Source of the DNA: JBBQWR01 sp038210495
GTDB taxonomy: Bacteria; Planctomycetota; Planctomycetia; Pirellulales; DATAWG01
Assembly: GCA_038210495.1 (NCBI GenBank)
Contig: JBBQWR010000045.1
Span: 1 to 47,622, forward strand
Direction of reading: 5' to 3'
Length of the DNA stretch: 47,622 nucleotides
Position numbers and translations under genes: made by a program. The notes under the pieces were generated by a model. The model searched no databases, had not been told where the DNA came from, and saw only the letters and a program-made list of their open reading frames with translations. Positions 38,139-46,982 of this stretch are shown here, in pieces. The first letter of the stretch is position 1; each line of letters opens with the position of its first letter.

Positions 38139-39698
38139 ATGGGTAAAGACGTTGAATCGGAATTGGCCGCCAATATCAAGACGGCGAAGACCAAGCGGAT
38201 GTACTTTGCGTTCGTGCCCAAGGGAGGCAGCGACGGGGCGCTCGTGCTGGCCAAGACCAAGATCTCGCCAGTCATGATCGGCGAGGCGAAGACTCGCTCG
38301 GGAGGAACGCAGGTGGTCAAGGGCGCCTGTTTTGGCGAAGACGGCAAGCTCGTGTTCGAGATGGGCAAAGAGGCGCCGGCCACGATGGAAGCCGCCCTGA
38401 AAAAAGTGATTCAGCGCGACGCTGGGATTGCGATGCATTGCATTTGCCGCGTCGGCACGTCGCCCGATCTGCTCGAAGACGGAGAGGCCGGCCACGCCCC
38501 TCCTCCGCCCCCCGGTAGCATTCAGAAGCCCGTGACCCAAGGTTCGCCACCCCCACCGCCGCCAATGTCCGGCGCAGAAAGCGGTAGTGGTTCGCCCGGT
38601 TCAACTCCTCCCGTTCCGCCGCCGCCCGGAGGAACTAAGCAACCTCCGGCGCATGGCCCGGCCGAGCAATATACGGCCCGCAAGCACGAAATCGAGCCGC
38701 TGCTGATCAAGGCGCTGAAAGAAAAACACGGCGACGAAACGAAACTGAAGGCGGCCTTTCAATTTGCCCTCGATCGGGCCGAGGCGAAAGACTTCGTCAA
38801 GGCGATTCAAGGCTTGGAGACTGTCGCCAAGCTCATCGAGGCAGAGGGCGCCGCTCCGCACGGAAGTGGGACTCATGCCACGGGCGTCCCTCCAACGCCG
38901 CCATCGCCCGGTGGAACGCCGGTCACGCCGCCAAACGGCACGACCCCGCCGACAGGCACGAAGACTCGCCCCGTTCTGCGGCGCGACGTCCCGACCACTT
39001 GGGCGGCCGACGAGATCGTCACGGACCAATTGTTCGACGCATTGATGGACGTCCACTCCGGTTTGTTCGATGGCGCGCCGCCGACCGCGCTGCCGGGCGT
39101 CAGCTTTGCGATCGTCGACAAATTGGCCATCGGCACGGCCTATGTCAAAGCCCAAGTGTGGGACGAAAAAGAGGATGGCGCCTTCAATCCGGCGAAGAAC
39201 AAAGATCATGCCCAGATGGCTCTGGACATGGCGCCGGCCATGGTGACAATCATCCCGTCGAAGGACCCGGCGCGCACGGTGTATGTCAACCAGGAATACT
39301 TCGAGGAGCGTAACGGCGGCAAGCCAAATTACGACGAAGTCAACGCCGTCATGCTCCACGAGGCGCACCACGCCTCGTCCAAGGGATTCGTCAACTATCC
39401 CTTCTTCGAGGATCACGATCTCGCGTGGGGTTTCGACGAATGCGCGACCGAGTACTTCACGAAGAAGGTTTGGGACTCGAAGTATCCCGACCGCAAGGAC
39501 GATTACTTCAAGTACACGAACTACTTCAAGGATCCGACGGGCAAGACGGGTTGGTATGGAGTCGCGGGAGCCCAATTGGCTAGCGCGCTAGGCGAGCAGA
39601 CGCTCGCCGCGGCCTATTTCTCCGGCGGTGAAGACGCTCTGAATCTCCTCAAGGCCAAGAAGGACGAGATTCAGCGGATCGTCAAAACCGTGAAATAG
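38139..39698 (+). CDS. Modular proline-rich protein with HExxH metalloprotease-like domain
   Basis: A 519-residue protein of an unrecognised family. Layout: N-terminal domain (1-115, VESELAANIKTAKTKRMYFA, then GDGK... strands), Pro/Gly/Ser-rich linker (about 119-172), a short helical domain (176-236), a second Pro/Thr linker (248-275), and a C-terminal domain (about 285-519) with the zinc motif HEAHH (407-411; His407, Glu408, His411) and a downstream GFDECATEYF (431-440; Glu434/Glu438), the gluzincin-like order. No signal peptide. Start: ATG 38139 with GAGG upstream; an earlier in-frame start at 38040 is unsupported. Probably a metalloprotease-like effector or processing enzyme; the N-terminal domain may be a targeting or export module. 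Confidence 0.7.
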   Translation: MGKDVESELAANIKTAKTKRMYFAFVPKGGSDGALVLAKTKISPVMIGEAKTRSGGTQVVKGACFGEDGKLVFEMGKEAPATMEAALKKVIQRDAGIAMHCICRVGTSPDLLEDGEAGHAPPPPPGSIQKPVTQGSPPPPPPMSGAESGSGSPGSTPPVPPPPGGTKQPPAHGPAEQYTARKHEIEPLLIKALKEKHGDETKLKAAFQFALDRAEAKDFVKAIQGLETVAKLIEAEGAAPHGSGTHATGVPPTPPSPGGTPVTPPNGTTPPTGTKTRPVLRRDVPTTWAADEIVTDQLFDALMDVHSGLFDGAPPTALPGVSFAIVDKLAIGTAYVKAQVWDEKEDGAFNPAKNKDHAQMALDMAPAMVTIIPSKDPARTVYVNQEYFEERNGGKPNYDEVNAVMLHEAHHASSKGFVNYPFFEDHDLAWGFDECATEYFTKKVWDSKYPDRKDDYFKYTNYFKDPTGKTGWYGVAGAQLASALGEQTLAAAYFSGGEDALNLLKAKKDEIQRIVKTVK

Positions 39699-39811
39699 TC
39701 GGATCGAGTCGGACGGAAAGTGAGCACGCGCGGAATGCGACGGTTTGGCGGCAGGCCCGACTTGGGCTGGGGGGGCGCCGGGGTGATCGCAAATCGAGGA
39801 GCATTGCGCCT

Positions 39812-39832
39812 GTCAGGCACAGAGTGCCTGAC
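39812..39832. repeat. GTCAGGCAC-AGA-GTGCCTGAC hairpin
   Basis: A 9-bp perfect inverted repeat around AGA in the spacer between the HExxH gene and the ROK kinase, in front of the latter's start. A short dispersed spacer repeat or a regulatory hairpin. Confidence 0.55.
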
Positions 39833-39882
39833 CTACGCGGCGGACGGGGCTACGCGGCGAGTCGGGAACTTGAGACCTCATC

Positions 39883-40572
39883 ATGAATATAATGGCCATC
39901 GATATCGGCGGGACGAATGTTAAGTTGCTCGTCAACGGGCAAGACTCGCCGCGGAAATTTCCGTCCGGTCCGGCGATGACGCCCGAGGCCATGGTGACCG
40001 GCGTCAAGCAACTGGCCGGCGACTGGAAATACGACGCGGTCTCGATCGGGTATCCAGGGCCCGTGGTTCATAATCGGCCGATCGCCGAGCCGCACAACCT
40101 CGCGCCGGGCTGGGTGGGGTTTGACTATGCGGCAGCCTTTGGCTGTCCGCTGAAGCTCGTGAACGACGCGGCCATGCAAGCCTTGGGGAGCTACAACGGG
40201 GGCAAACTGCTGTTCTTGGGCTTGGGCACCGGACTGGGCTCGACCCTGATCGTCGACGGAATCATCGAGCCGATGGAGCTCGGCCATCTTCCGTATAAGA
40301 AAGCAACTTACGAGGACTACGTCGGCCTCCGCGGCTTGGACCATTTCGGCAAGAAGCAGTGGCGGCTGTATGTCGCCGATGTCGTCGCGAGGCTGATCGC
40401 CGCGCTAGAGCCCGACGACGTCGTCCTGGGCGGCGGAAACGTGAAGAAGCTTAAAGAGTTGCCCGCCGGCTGTCGGCCGGGCGCCAATGCCAATGCGTTC
40501 CTAGGTGGATTTCGATTGTGGGATGACGTGAAGCCGTGCCAGTCCGCCGCGCTCGACGCGGCCCATACGTGA
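39883..40572 (+). CDS. ROK-family kinase, polyphosphate-glucokinase-like
   Basis: A 229-residue sugar kinase. N-terminal phosphate motif AIDIGGTNVKLLV, catalytic VNDAAMQALG, glycine motif LGLGTGLGSTLIVDG and GHLPYKKATYEDYVGLRG place it with bacterial polyphosphate/ATP glucokinases of the ROK family, which are of this length. It would form glucose-6-P for the zwf gene 84 bp downstream. Since ppk is also in the window, use of polyphosphate as donor is plausible but not proven by sequence. Start ATG 39883 fits the family. Confidence 0.88.
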   Translation: MNIMAIDIGGTNVKLLVNGQDSPRKFPSGPAMTPEAMVTGVKQLAGDWKYDAVSIGYPGPVVHNRPIAEPHNLAPGWVGFDYAAAFGCPLKLVNDAAMQALGSYNGGKLLFLGLGTGLGSTLIVDGIIEPMELGHLPYKKATYEDYVGLRGLDHFGKKQWRLYVADVVARLIAALEPDDVVLGGGNVKKLKELPAGCRPGANANAFLGGFRLWDDVKPCQSAALDAAHT

Positions 40573-40656
40573 TGACTCGGCGGACGCAGGCTCCCCCTTC
40601 GCTTTCAAAGCCTTCCTTAAAAAGGCGCCCTATCATCGCGGCGCCAGAGATATCTC

Positions 40657-42036
40657 ATGACCGACCGGATTCATTCCGACGCGCTGGTCTTCTTCGGCGC
40701 GACCGGCGATCTCGCTTACAAAAAAACCTTTCCGTCACTCCAAGCGCTCATTCAGCAAGGGCGACTGACGACGCCGGTGATCGGGGTGGCGAAAGCCGGC
40801 TGGAATCTCGATCAACTGAAGGCCCGCGCTCGCGACAGTCTCGAAAAGCATGGCGGGCTCGATGCCGCGGCATTCGATAAGCTTTGTGGCCTGCTGCGCT
40901 ACGTGGATGGCGACTACAAGGATCTCGCCACGTTTCAGGCGATTCGCAAAGAGCTGGGCTCGGCCGAGCATCCGGCCCATTATCTGGCGATTCCGCCCGT
41001 GCTGTTCGAGTTGGTCGTCGAGCAACTGGGCAAGTCCGGCTGTGCTCAAGGCGCCCGGGTGATTGTCGAAAAGCCATTTGGCCGCGATTTGGCCTCGGCT
41101 CAGGAGCTGAATCGGACTCTCCTGAAAACATTCGACGAGGGATCGATTTTTCGCATCGATCATTACCTTGGGAAAAGGCCGGTCCAAAATCTCGTCTTCT
41201 TTCGGTTCGTCAATTCGTTCATGGAGCCGTTCTGGAATCGAAATTATGTCGAGAGCGTGCAACTCACGATGGCCGAGGACTTTGGCGTCGAAGGCCGGGG
41301 CGCCTTCTACGACGAGACGGGCACGATCCGCGACGTCGTCCAAAACCACCTGTTCCAGGTGATGACCAATCTCGCGATGGAGCCGCCAGTCAGAACGGAT
41401 AGTGAAAGCATTCGGGACGAAAAGGTGAAGGTGCTTAAAGCGATTCCACCCCTGGACGCGAAAAACGTCGTGCGCGGGCAGTTTCGAGGCTACCGGAAGG
41501 AAAGCGGCGTCGCGGCCGATTCGCAAATCGAGACGTTTGCCGCCGTGCGATTGGAAATCAACTCGTGGCGCTGGAAAGGCGTGCCGTTTTATATTCGCGC
41601 GGGCAAATGCTTGCCCGTCACATGCACCGAGGCGGTCGTCCGACTGCGGTTGCCGCCGACGCAGTACGCCCAATTCGCCACCGGCCCGAATTATCTGCGG
41701 TTGCGGTTCGGACCCGAGGTAAGCATCGCTCTGGGCGCGACGGTGATGGCGCCGGGCAACGGACTGGACGGTCAGCCGGTCGAGCTATTGGCGAGCCACC
41801 ATCCCTGCGCCGAGGAAATGGACGCATATCAACGTGTACTGGGTGACGCGATGGCCGGCGATCCCAGCGTGTTCGCGCGGGAGGACTATGTCGAGGAAGC
41901 GTGGCGAATCGTCGACCCGGTGCTCAATGCGGGCGCGCCGGTCCGCGAATATGAGCCGAATACCTGGGGACCCAGCGAAGTTGACGCCAGTGTGTCGCCA
42001 CCCGGTGGATGGATCAATCCGACAACGGCAAGCTGA
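40657..42036 (+). CDS. zwf: Glucose-6-phosphate dehydrogenase, second paralogue
   Basis: A 459-residue Zwf that differs from the enzyme at 29-31 kb by roughly half its residues and by length (459 against 530). It has FGATGDLAYKK (13-23), VIVEKPFGRDLASAQ (135-149) and RIDHYLGK (166-173). The N-terminus is compact, lacking the extension of the first enzyme. It follows the ROK kinase by 84 bp on the same strand, making a glucose-to-6-phosphogluconolactone pair. Paralogues of Zwf can differ in NAD/NADP use; the sequence alone does not tell which. Confidence 0.95.
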   Translation: MTDRIHSDALVFFGATGDLAYKKTFPSLQALIQQGRLTTPVIGVAKAGWNLDQLKARARDSLEKHGGLDAAAFDKLCGLLRYVDGDYKDLATFQAIRKELGSAEHPAHYLAIPPVLFELVVEQLGKSGCAQGARVIVEKPFGRDLASAQELNRTLLKTFDEGSIFRIDHYLGKRPVQNLVFFRFVNSFMEPFWNRNYVESVQLTMAEDFGVEGRGAFYDETGTIRDVVQNHLFQVMTNLAMEPPVRTDSESIRDEKVKVLKAIPPLDAKNVVRGQFRGYRKESGVAADSQIETFAAVRLEINSWRWKGVPFYIRAGKCLPVTCTEAVVRLRLPPTQYAQFATGPNYLRLRFGPEVSIALGATVMAPGNGLDGQPVELLASHHPCAEEMDAYQRVLGDAMAGDPSVFAREDYVEEAWRIVDPVLNAGAPVREYEPNTWGPSEVDASVSPPGGWINPTTAS

Positions 42037-42301
42037 GGGGTTCTGGTTATCGCGGGCCGGATGCTGCGCCTGTGTGTCGGGTCGCGGCCGCGTTGCGAAT
42101 CAACTTCCCTCTGAGTAAGTCGCGCGGTTCAATGCTAGGGATTAAGCCAGTAAGGACCGTGAATTAAATCACCTCCCAAATTTCTGTCGATCCGAATGAT
42201 GGCAATTTCGGTCTTCGGTCGGGTTATTGACGACTTGGCCGCCAGCGTGGGACGGAATCCCCCCTCCTGTTCGATTCGAGCGCCCCTCTTGCTTAGCCGC
42301 G

Positions 42302-42500
42302 CTAATGACGAATGTCTAATCAATGACGAACGACGAAGCACGAATGACGAAGGACTGCAATCGGGATTAGCGGTAAGTTGGGTCTATTCATTTTCTCGCA
42401 ATCAATACGCCGTTCGAAGAGCCAACTGCAAAACTTAGTCATTCGTCATTTGAACATTAGTCATTGATTAGACATTGGGTGTTTCGTCATTTGTCATTTC
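42302..42500. repeat. MITE-like dispersed repeat, copy C
   Basis: The most complete copy. Left end TAATGACGAATGTCTAATCA and CAATGACGAACGACGAAG; right end TTAGTCATTCGTCATTTGAA, CATTAGTCATTGATTAGACA and TTGGGTGTTTCGTCATTTG: the outer 20-30 bp are inverted complements interrupted by a short shift. The middle has diverged (CTATTCATTTTCTCGC) but keeps the order of copies A and B. Confidence 0.8.
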
Positions 42501-42506
42501 ACCTTT

Positions 42507-42535
42507 CCCGGGCTTCCCTTCGGCGCGAGCCCCGG
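42507..42535. repeat. REP-like hairpin, CCGGGGCT family copy 6
   Basis: CCCGGGCT...AGCCCCGG with loop TCCCTTCGGCGCG, the same loop as copy 4 (29131-29143). It closes the right border of MITE-like copy C. Confidence 0.65.
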
Positions 42536-42614
42536 CGACTTGGCGTGTTGTTAGGACCTCTCAATGAGAACCAGCGGCCGAGGGCGCTGGGACAGGCCCA
42601 GATCAGGCAAGCGC

Positions 42615-45600
42615 CTATTTTGCCGCAGGCTGAGCCTTGAACTCGAGCAGGCCCCAAAGCTGCGGAGTCAGTTCCGCCTCGCTGGGGATGTCCGATGTGA
42701 TTCCGGTGGCTTTGTTTCTCCAATAGACGCGCTGTAGGGTTCGAAAGTCGGCGCCGCGAAGAATCCCAATGTCACCGCGAAGCGTTTGGCCCGGGTTTGG
42801 CTTGAGTCCAAGCGCGGCAAGCGGAATTGAGAATTCGAAGACGCCCGTCCGAGTTTGCGACTTTTCGTCTGTTTCGACGGTCGACGCCAGCGTGACCTGA
42901 TCGCTCACGTCGGCCACTCGATCGAATTGAATCGTCCGCAGCGGCGAGCTGAAAGCGACCGGTTCACTCTGGGCGCCCGGCGCCACCGGTTGATACAGTA
43001 TGGCAACCGTCTTTCCCTTGACGCGACTAACGATCAGTCGCTGATCCCCTTTCACGGCCTGTTGGCGGTGAGGATCGGCAGCCGCATCGGCGCCGATCAT
43101 CAAGTCGAGCCCACCACCGGTTTTGAAAAGATTGTGCATGAGCTCGCCCGAATTATCGATGAAATCCGGATCGTCGACTCGAAAAGCCGCATACAGGCGC
43201 TCGTCCGCCACCGCGAGCGCCGCGGTAATATTATGTGGTTTCGAATGACTGTCGAAGAACGCGGCGACTCCGCTTTTGTCGATATCGACCCAGGCGGCGC
43301 CCTCCCATTCGTCGGATTTGCCGTCCACGACGGGAGCGATTGAGCGCATCGCCACGGTCAGCTTGTCGGGGCCTTGGGCTTGTTGCCGCCGGGCCTCGCT
43401 TTGAGTCTGATAGGCCGTGGCCTGTTGGAGATCGTCGCGAGAGATTCGTAGCGTGGCGCCGGGCAGCCGGCGAATGCTGTCGAGCCCGTCGATCCGAACC
43501 AAACTCGTCCGACCGCCATCGACAAGATAGACGCGACCATCGGTCGTTTGGGTGATGGAGGGCCAAAAGTTCTCATCGTGCATCGTCAGGTCATTGAGCA
43601 ACATCTCGCGCCGGCCAATCGGCATGGACCAAGGCCGGCCCTGACGCGAATCGTGAAAGAGGGTGGCCACAAACAGACCGTCGGCCGTAAAGAGGTAGAC
43701 GGCGCCCATATTTCCGTTGATCGCCCACAGCGATCCAGCGTCGCCGAGCTTGGGCGAGATCGCATCGCCAAGCAGTCGGGTGGTTCCAATCAACTCGCCG
43801 GGATGATCGGGTGGCGGCGATTCGTGCGACGCATGCAGACCGGGCCAAGCATCGGGATACGACCACATGGCCTGACCGCGCAGCGCCCCACCGACGGACT
43901 GCGGAGCGAATGGACCCGGCGCCACGGTGAGGATCGTCCAACCGTTGGGGCCCACTAAGGCTTGATCGCCGCCACTGCTGGTCGGCGCCTGGGCCCTCGC
44001 GACGAGCGTCTCGCCGCGCTCCAAATCGTAAACGGGCGCGCCCCCGGCGAAGCGAATGGGCGCAAATCGCATTGCCCGATCATCGACCCGGGCTGCCACG
44101 AGCGACAGATCCGACATGACCGTGACGCCGCCGACCGCTGCTTTGATGAAATGGATCTCGTCCGGCTGAATCGATCCATCTCCATTGATGTCCGACCAGA
44201 CAAAAAGCGTTTGGTTTCTCCCCGCGTCCCCCTTCAAATCGACGCCCGCTGGCCAGCTTGGTTTGAAGAGGTCGCTCTTGAGCAGTTTCCAATCGTTGGC
44301 TCGTCCCAACGCCGCGACAGGCTTTGCCAGCCCGTCTCGCGACTGCCAGATCGAGGCGACGCTCGCCCCATTGGTCGGATTGCTGTTGTAGCAATTGGTG
44401 AAATATTTCCGGCCATCCAGGTAGATCGGCGATTCCGGCGGGCCGCCGGAAAAGCCGTCGGGGAAATCGACATCCTTCGGCCCAGGACGGTGGAACACGT
44501 TGACCAGGCTGGACGCGCCGTTGGTCCAATCGAGGCTGAACTGCATGCCGTGATAATAGAACTGTGTTTTGTCAACCGGATCGAGTTTGCCGCCACCACC
44601 ATATTCGCTCGGCCCGTAAAAGGCGTTCACTCGCTTTCCGTCCAAGGTCCAGACGCTGACTCGCTTCGGCTGATAATCGGTTTCCGCCACCCAGAGATGC
44701 TCGCGAGAATCGATGGCCAAGCCCGTGGGGTTGTTCATGTGATTGGGATCGTACGGCCCGGCTTTGGGCGCCCCCGGCGCGCCGATCGCGCGGAGCGGTT
44801 TGCCCGCCGCGGTGAAGACCTTGATTTGGTGGCTCTGGCCGCGATCGCTGATATAGATATTCGCTTGTCGATCGAGCGTAAGCTGCTGAGGGTCTTCGAG
44901 GCCCTCGGCGATCAGGACGGTTGGGGCCGGCAGCTTTATATGCAAGTTAAGAACGGGCAGCCGATAGCGCTGTAATGTTTTGCCGGCGAGCACCAAGAGT
45001 TGGCCTTCGGCGGTGAAAGCCAATCCCCGGGGATCATCGCACGGCGCGGTCCCCAAAATTTTCCCCGTCTTGGCGTCGATGAATAGCAACTCCTTTTGCC
45101 TCGGCAGGCTGCACGCCACGATGGCGTCGTAAGCGGCCAAGCCGCTCGCGGCTGAAGCCTCCTTGCCGCCGGCCAGCTCGTATTTGACCACCGGCCAATC
45201 GCCATGGGCGGTCAGAGCCGTGACGCGTAGCTCGCCTTCGAACGCCGAGGCCGCATAGCCGTGAACGTCGGACACGGCTTTGGCGCCTGAGTCGCGCGCG
45301 AGCAGCGCCGCGCCGGTCCAATTTCCGCCCACCCAACCTTCGCCCCCGAGCTTATGCCCGTCGAGATCGACCCACGCCAAACCATCGGTTCCTTCGCTAA
45401 TCGAACTACCCAAGAACACGAGTGGCTGGCCATCCGGCGCTTTGTCGGCCGGCACGAAGAGCACGCTGCACGGTGGCGTGTGGTTAGCTAGCCAAGCGCC
45501 GCGATGATCGGCGGTCGGCCAGACCGGATCGCCGGCGCTATAGACCGAGAACTCGAATCGCAGATCGATCGCGTTGCGCGTTAAGCCATGGATTTGATAT

Positions 45601-46982
45601 TCGCCCGGGTCGACCAGCTGCGCGGGAATTCGATAGATGCCGTGCCGGGCGGCGTCATTGTCTCGCAACAAATCGTTCATCCCATCCCACCAGGCGACAT
45701 GGTCTCCCGCGGGATACAAGGTTTCGGAAACCAAGTTACGAACGCGCCGTCCGTTGGCGTCGTCGATGACGAGGGTCACATATTGCGGCTCGTCGAGGTG
45801 AAACCGCACGGGAATCGGTGGATGGAGTGTGTCGGCGGCGACGGCGGGCGGCGTCGCGACCGTCTTCAAATCGGCGGCCCCGAGCGGCGACAGTGCTAAC
45901 CATTCACCCAACCAGATCCGGGCGCCGCCAAAGCTTTTTCCCTTGAGATGCCCGTGCGATTTGGACTCGTCGATCGCGCGCGTGATCCGCAATCGCAGCG
46001 CCTGGGTCGTGACGACGTGTCCGAAATCCAGCCAATTGACCCCGAGGGGCATGGGATATTGGTTCTGAATGTCCTCGGATCGCGCGATCGTTCGCCAGTC
46101 AGACTCCTTAGCTTCGCGCGGATGCCTGACGGATGGTCCGATATACGCTTGCACTTCGGCGGCGCCAAAGCCGGGCCAGAGGAGGTTCACGCCCAGCAGT
46201 CGCTCGGGACGGGGCCAGGTCATCAGCGCCCATTCGGGCTGCGACGCGGAAACAACCCTCGCGGCGCCCTGGGCGCCATTGTCCCAGGTGGCCCAGGTAT
46301 TGTTGTTGGTTTCGTCGTTCAATCGAGCGGCGGCGTAATTGTGGGCGCCGGTCGTCACAGTCGCCAGCGGCGCGACATTAATCATCCGCTGGCCGAGCGC
46401 GAGCGCGCCGCCGAGCCAGCCGTGATAGGTGTTTTCGGTCGGCGTCGCCACATGGGTGAAACGCAGAGCGCGAGTGCTCGTTTTCGGCGGTAAGATCCAC
46501 ACGGCGAATTCTTCGCGGCCGACTTCATCCTCGGAAATCCGTCCCGCTTTAAGTCGCTGCGCCGGCGCCCATTGTTTTTCGTCGGCCATATTGCCCGGGT
46601 AGGGCGCCGCGGGCCGAAGCACGCTCAGGCGGCCTCCGCCGCGAACCAAAACGGCGCCCAGCGTCACCGGCGACTTGAAGCCGATTCGCAGGTGGCGAGC
46701 GCCTGGTTGCTTCGTATCGCCGAAGTCCACGCCGTCCCATTCAGGATGCGTGGTCTGTGTCCACAGGCAATGTTGCGGTCCATCTTTTTGCGTCAGGGCC
46801 GTTTCTTTGCCACCGGCCCACGCGGCAAACGTCGTTGAATCGAGAATCTCAGCGGTCAATGGCGTCTCGAAAACGCCCGTCGCCGCGCCCGCCGGCGCGG
46901 CGACGGCAACGGCGAAATTTACGGCGCAGGTCAAAAGCCCGCCGAGTTGTAACAAGAATAATCGCGGGGGCATTCGGTTCAT
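42615..46982 (-). CDS. Large exported propeller/CBM9-like protein
   Basis: A 1455-residue secreted protein starting at ATG 46982 (GAGG 7 nt upstream); its signal peptide covers LFLLQLGGLLTCAVNFAVA with a likely cleavage near APAGA. In order: a galactose-binding-like N-terminal region (HLRIGFKSPVTLGAVLV), a second such region near 210-340 (WATWDNGAQGAARV), a FlgD-Ig-like domain (FHLDEPQYVTLVIDDANGRR), NHL/beta-propeller repeats (ISDRGQSHQIKVFTAAGKPL, then PTGLAIDSREHLWVAET), and a C-terminal CBM9/DOMON-like sandwich (SIAPVVDGKSDEWEGAAWVD). Extracellular carbohydrate recognition or degradation fits; no catalytic motif was found. It is not linked to a neighbouring operon. Confidence 0.85.
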   Translation of the reverse strand: MNRMPPRLFLLQLGGLLTCAVNFAVAVAAPAGAATGVFETPLTAEILDSTTFAAWAGGKETALTQKDGPQHCLWTQTTHPEWDGVDFGDTKQPGARHLRIGFKSPVTLGAVLVRGGGRLSVLRPAAPYPGNMADEKQWAPAQRLKAGRISEDEVGREEFAVWILPPKTSTRALRFTHVATPTENTYHGWLGGALALGQRMINVAPLATVTTGAHNYAAARLNDETNNNTWATWDNGAQGAARVVSASQPEWALMTWPRPERLLGVNLLWPGFGAAEVQAYIGPSVRHPREAKESDWRTIARSEDIQNQYPMPLGVNWLDFGHVVTTQALRLRITRAIDESKSHGHLKGKSFGGARIWLGEWLALSPLGAADLKTVATPPAVAADTLHPPIPVRFHLDEPQYVTLVIDDANGRRVRNLVSETLYPAGDHVAWWDGMNDLLRDNDAARHGIYRIPAQLVDPGEYQIHGLTRNAIDLRFEFSVYSAGDPVWPTADHRGAWLANHTPPCSVLFVPADKAPDGQPLVFLGSSISEGTDGLAWVDLDGHKLGGEGWVGGNWTGAALLARDSGAKAVSDVHGYAASAFEGELRVTALTAHGDWPVVKYELAGGKEASAASGLAAYDAIVACSLPRQKELLFIDAKTGKILGTAPCDDPRGLAFTAEGQLLVLAGKTLQRYRLPVLNLHIKLPAPTVLIAEGLEDPQQLTLDRQANIYISDRGQSHQIKVFTAAGKPLRAIGAPGAPKAGPYDPNHMNNPTGLAIDSREHLWVAETDYQPKRVSVWTLDGKRVNAFYGPSEYGGGGKLDPVDKTQFYYHGMQFSLDWTNGASSLVNVFHRPGPKDVDFPDGFSGGPPESPIYLDGRKYFTNCYNSNPTNGASVASIWQSRDGLAKPVAALGRANDWKLLKSDLFKPSWPAGVDLKGDAGRNQTLFVWSDINGDGSIQPDEIHFIKAAVGGVTVMSDLSLVAARVDDRAMRFAPIRFAGGAPVYDLERGETLVARAQAPTSSGGDQALVGPNGWTILTVAPGPFAPQSVGGALRGQAMWSYPDAWPGLHASHESPPPDHPGELIGTTRLLGDAISPKLGDAGSLWAINGNMGAVYLFTADGLFVATLFHDSRQGRPWSMPIGRREMLLNDLTMHDENFWPSITQTTDGRVYLVDGGRTSLVRIDGLDSIRRLPGATLRISRDDLQQATAYQTQSEARRQQAQGPDKLTVAMRSIAPVVDGKSDEWEGAAWVDIDKSGVAAFFDSHSKPHNITAALAVADERLYAAFRVDDPDFIDNSGELMHNLFKTGGGLDLMIGADAAADPHRQQAVKGDQRLIVSRVKGKTVAILYQPVAPGAQSEPVAFSSPLRTIQFDRVADVSDQVTLASTVETDEKSQTRTGVFEFSIPLAALGLKPNPGQTLRGDIGILRGADFRTLQRVYWRNKATGITSDIPSEAELTPQLWGLLEFKAQPAAK

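Larger units (their letters stand above)
42037..42614. other. Intergenic region carrying MITE-like copy C
   Basis: 578 bp between zwf and the large exported-protein gene. Apart from the repeat and hairpin copy 6, I see no gene; about 42130-42300 is featureless spacer. Confidence 0.6.
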
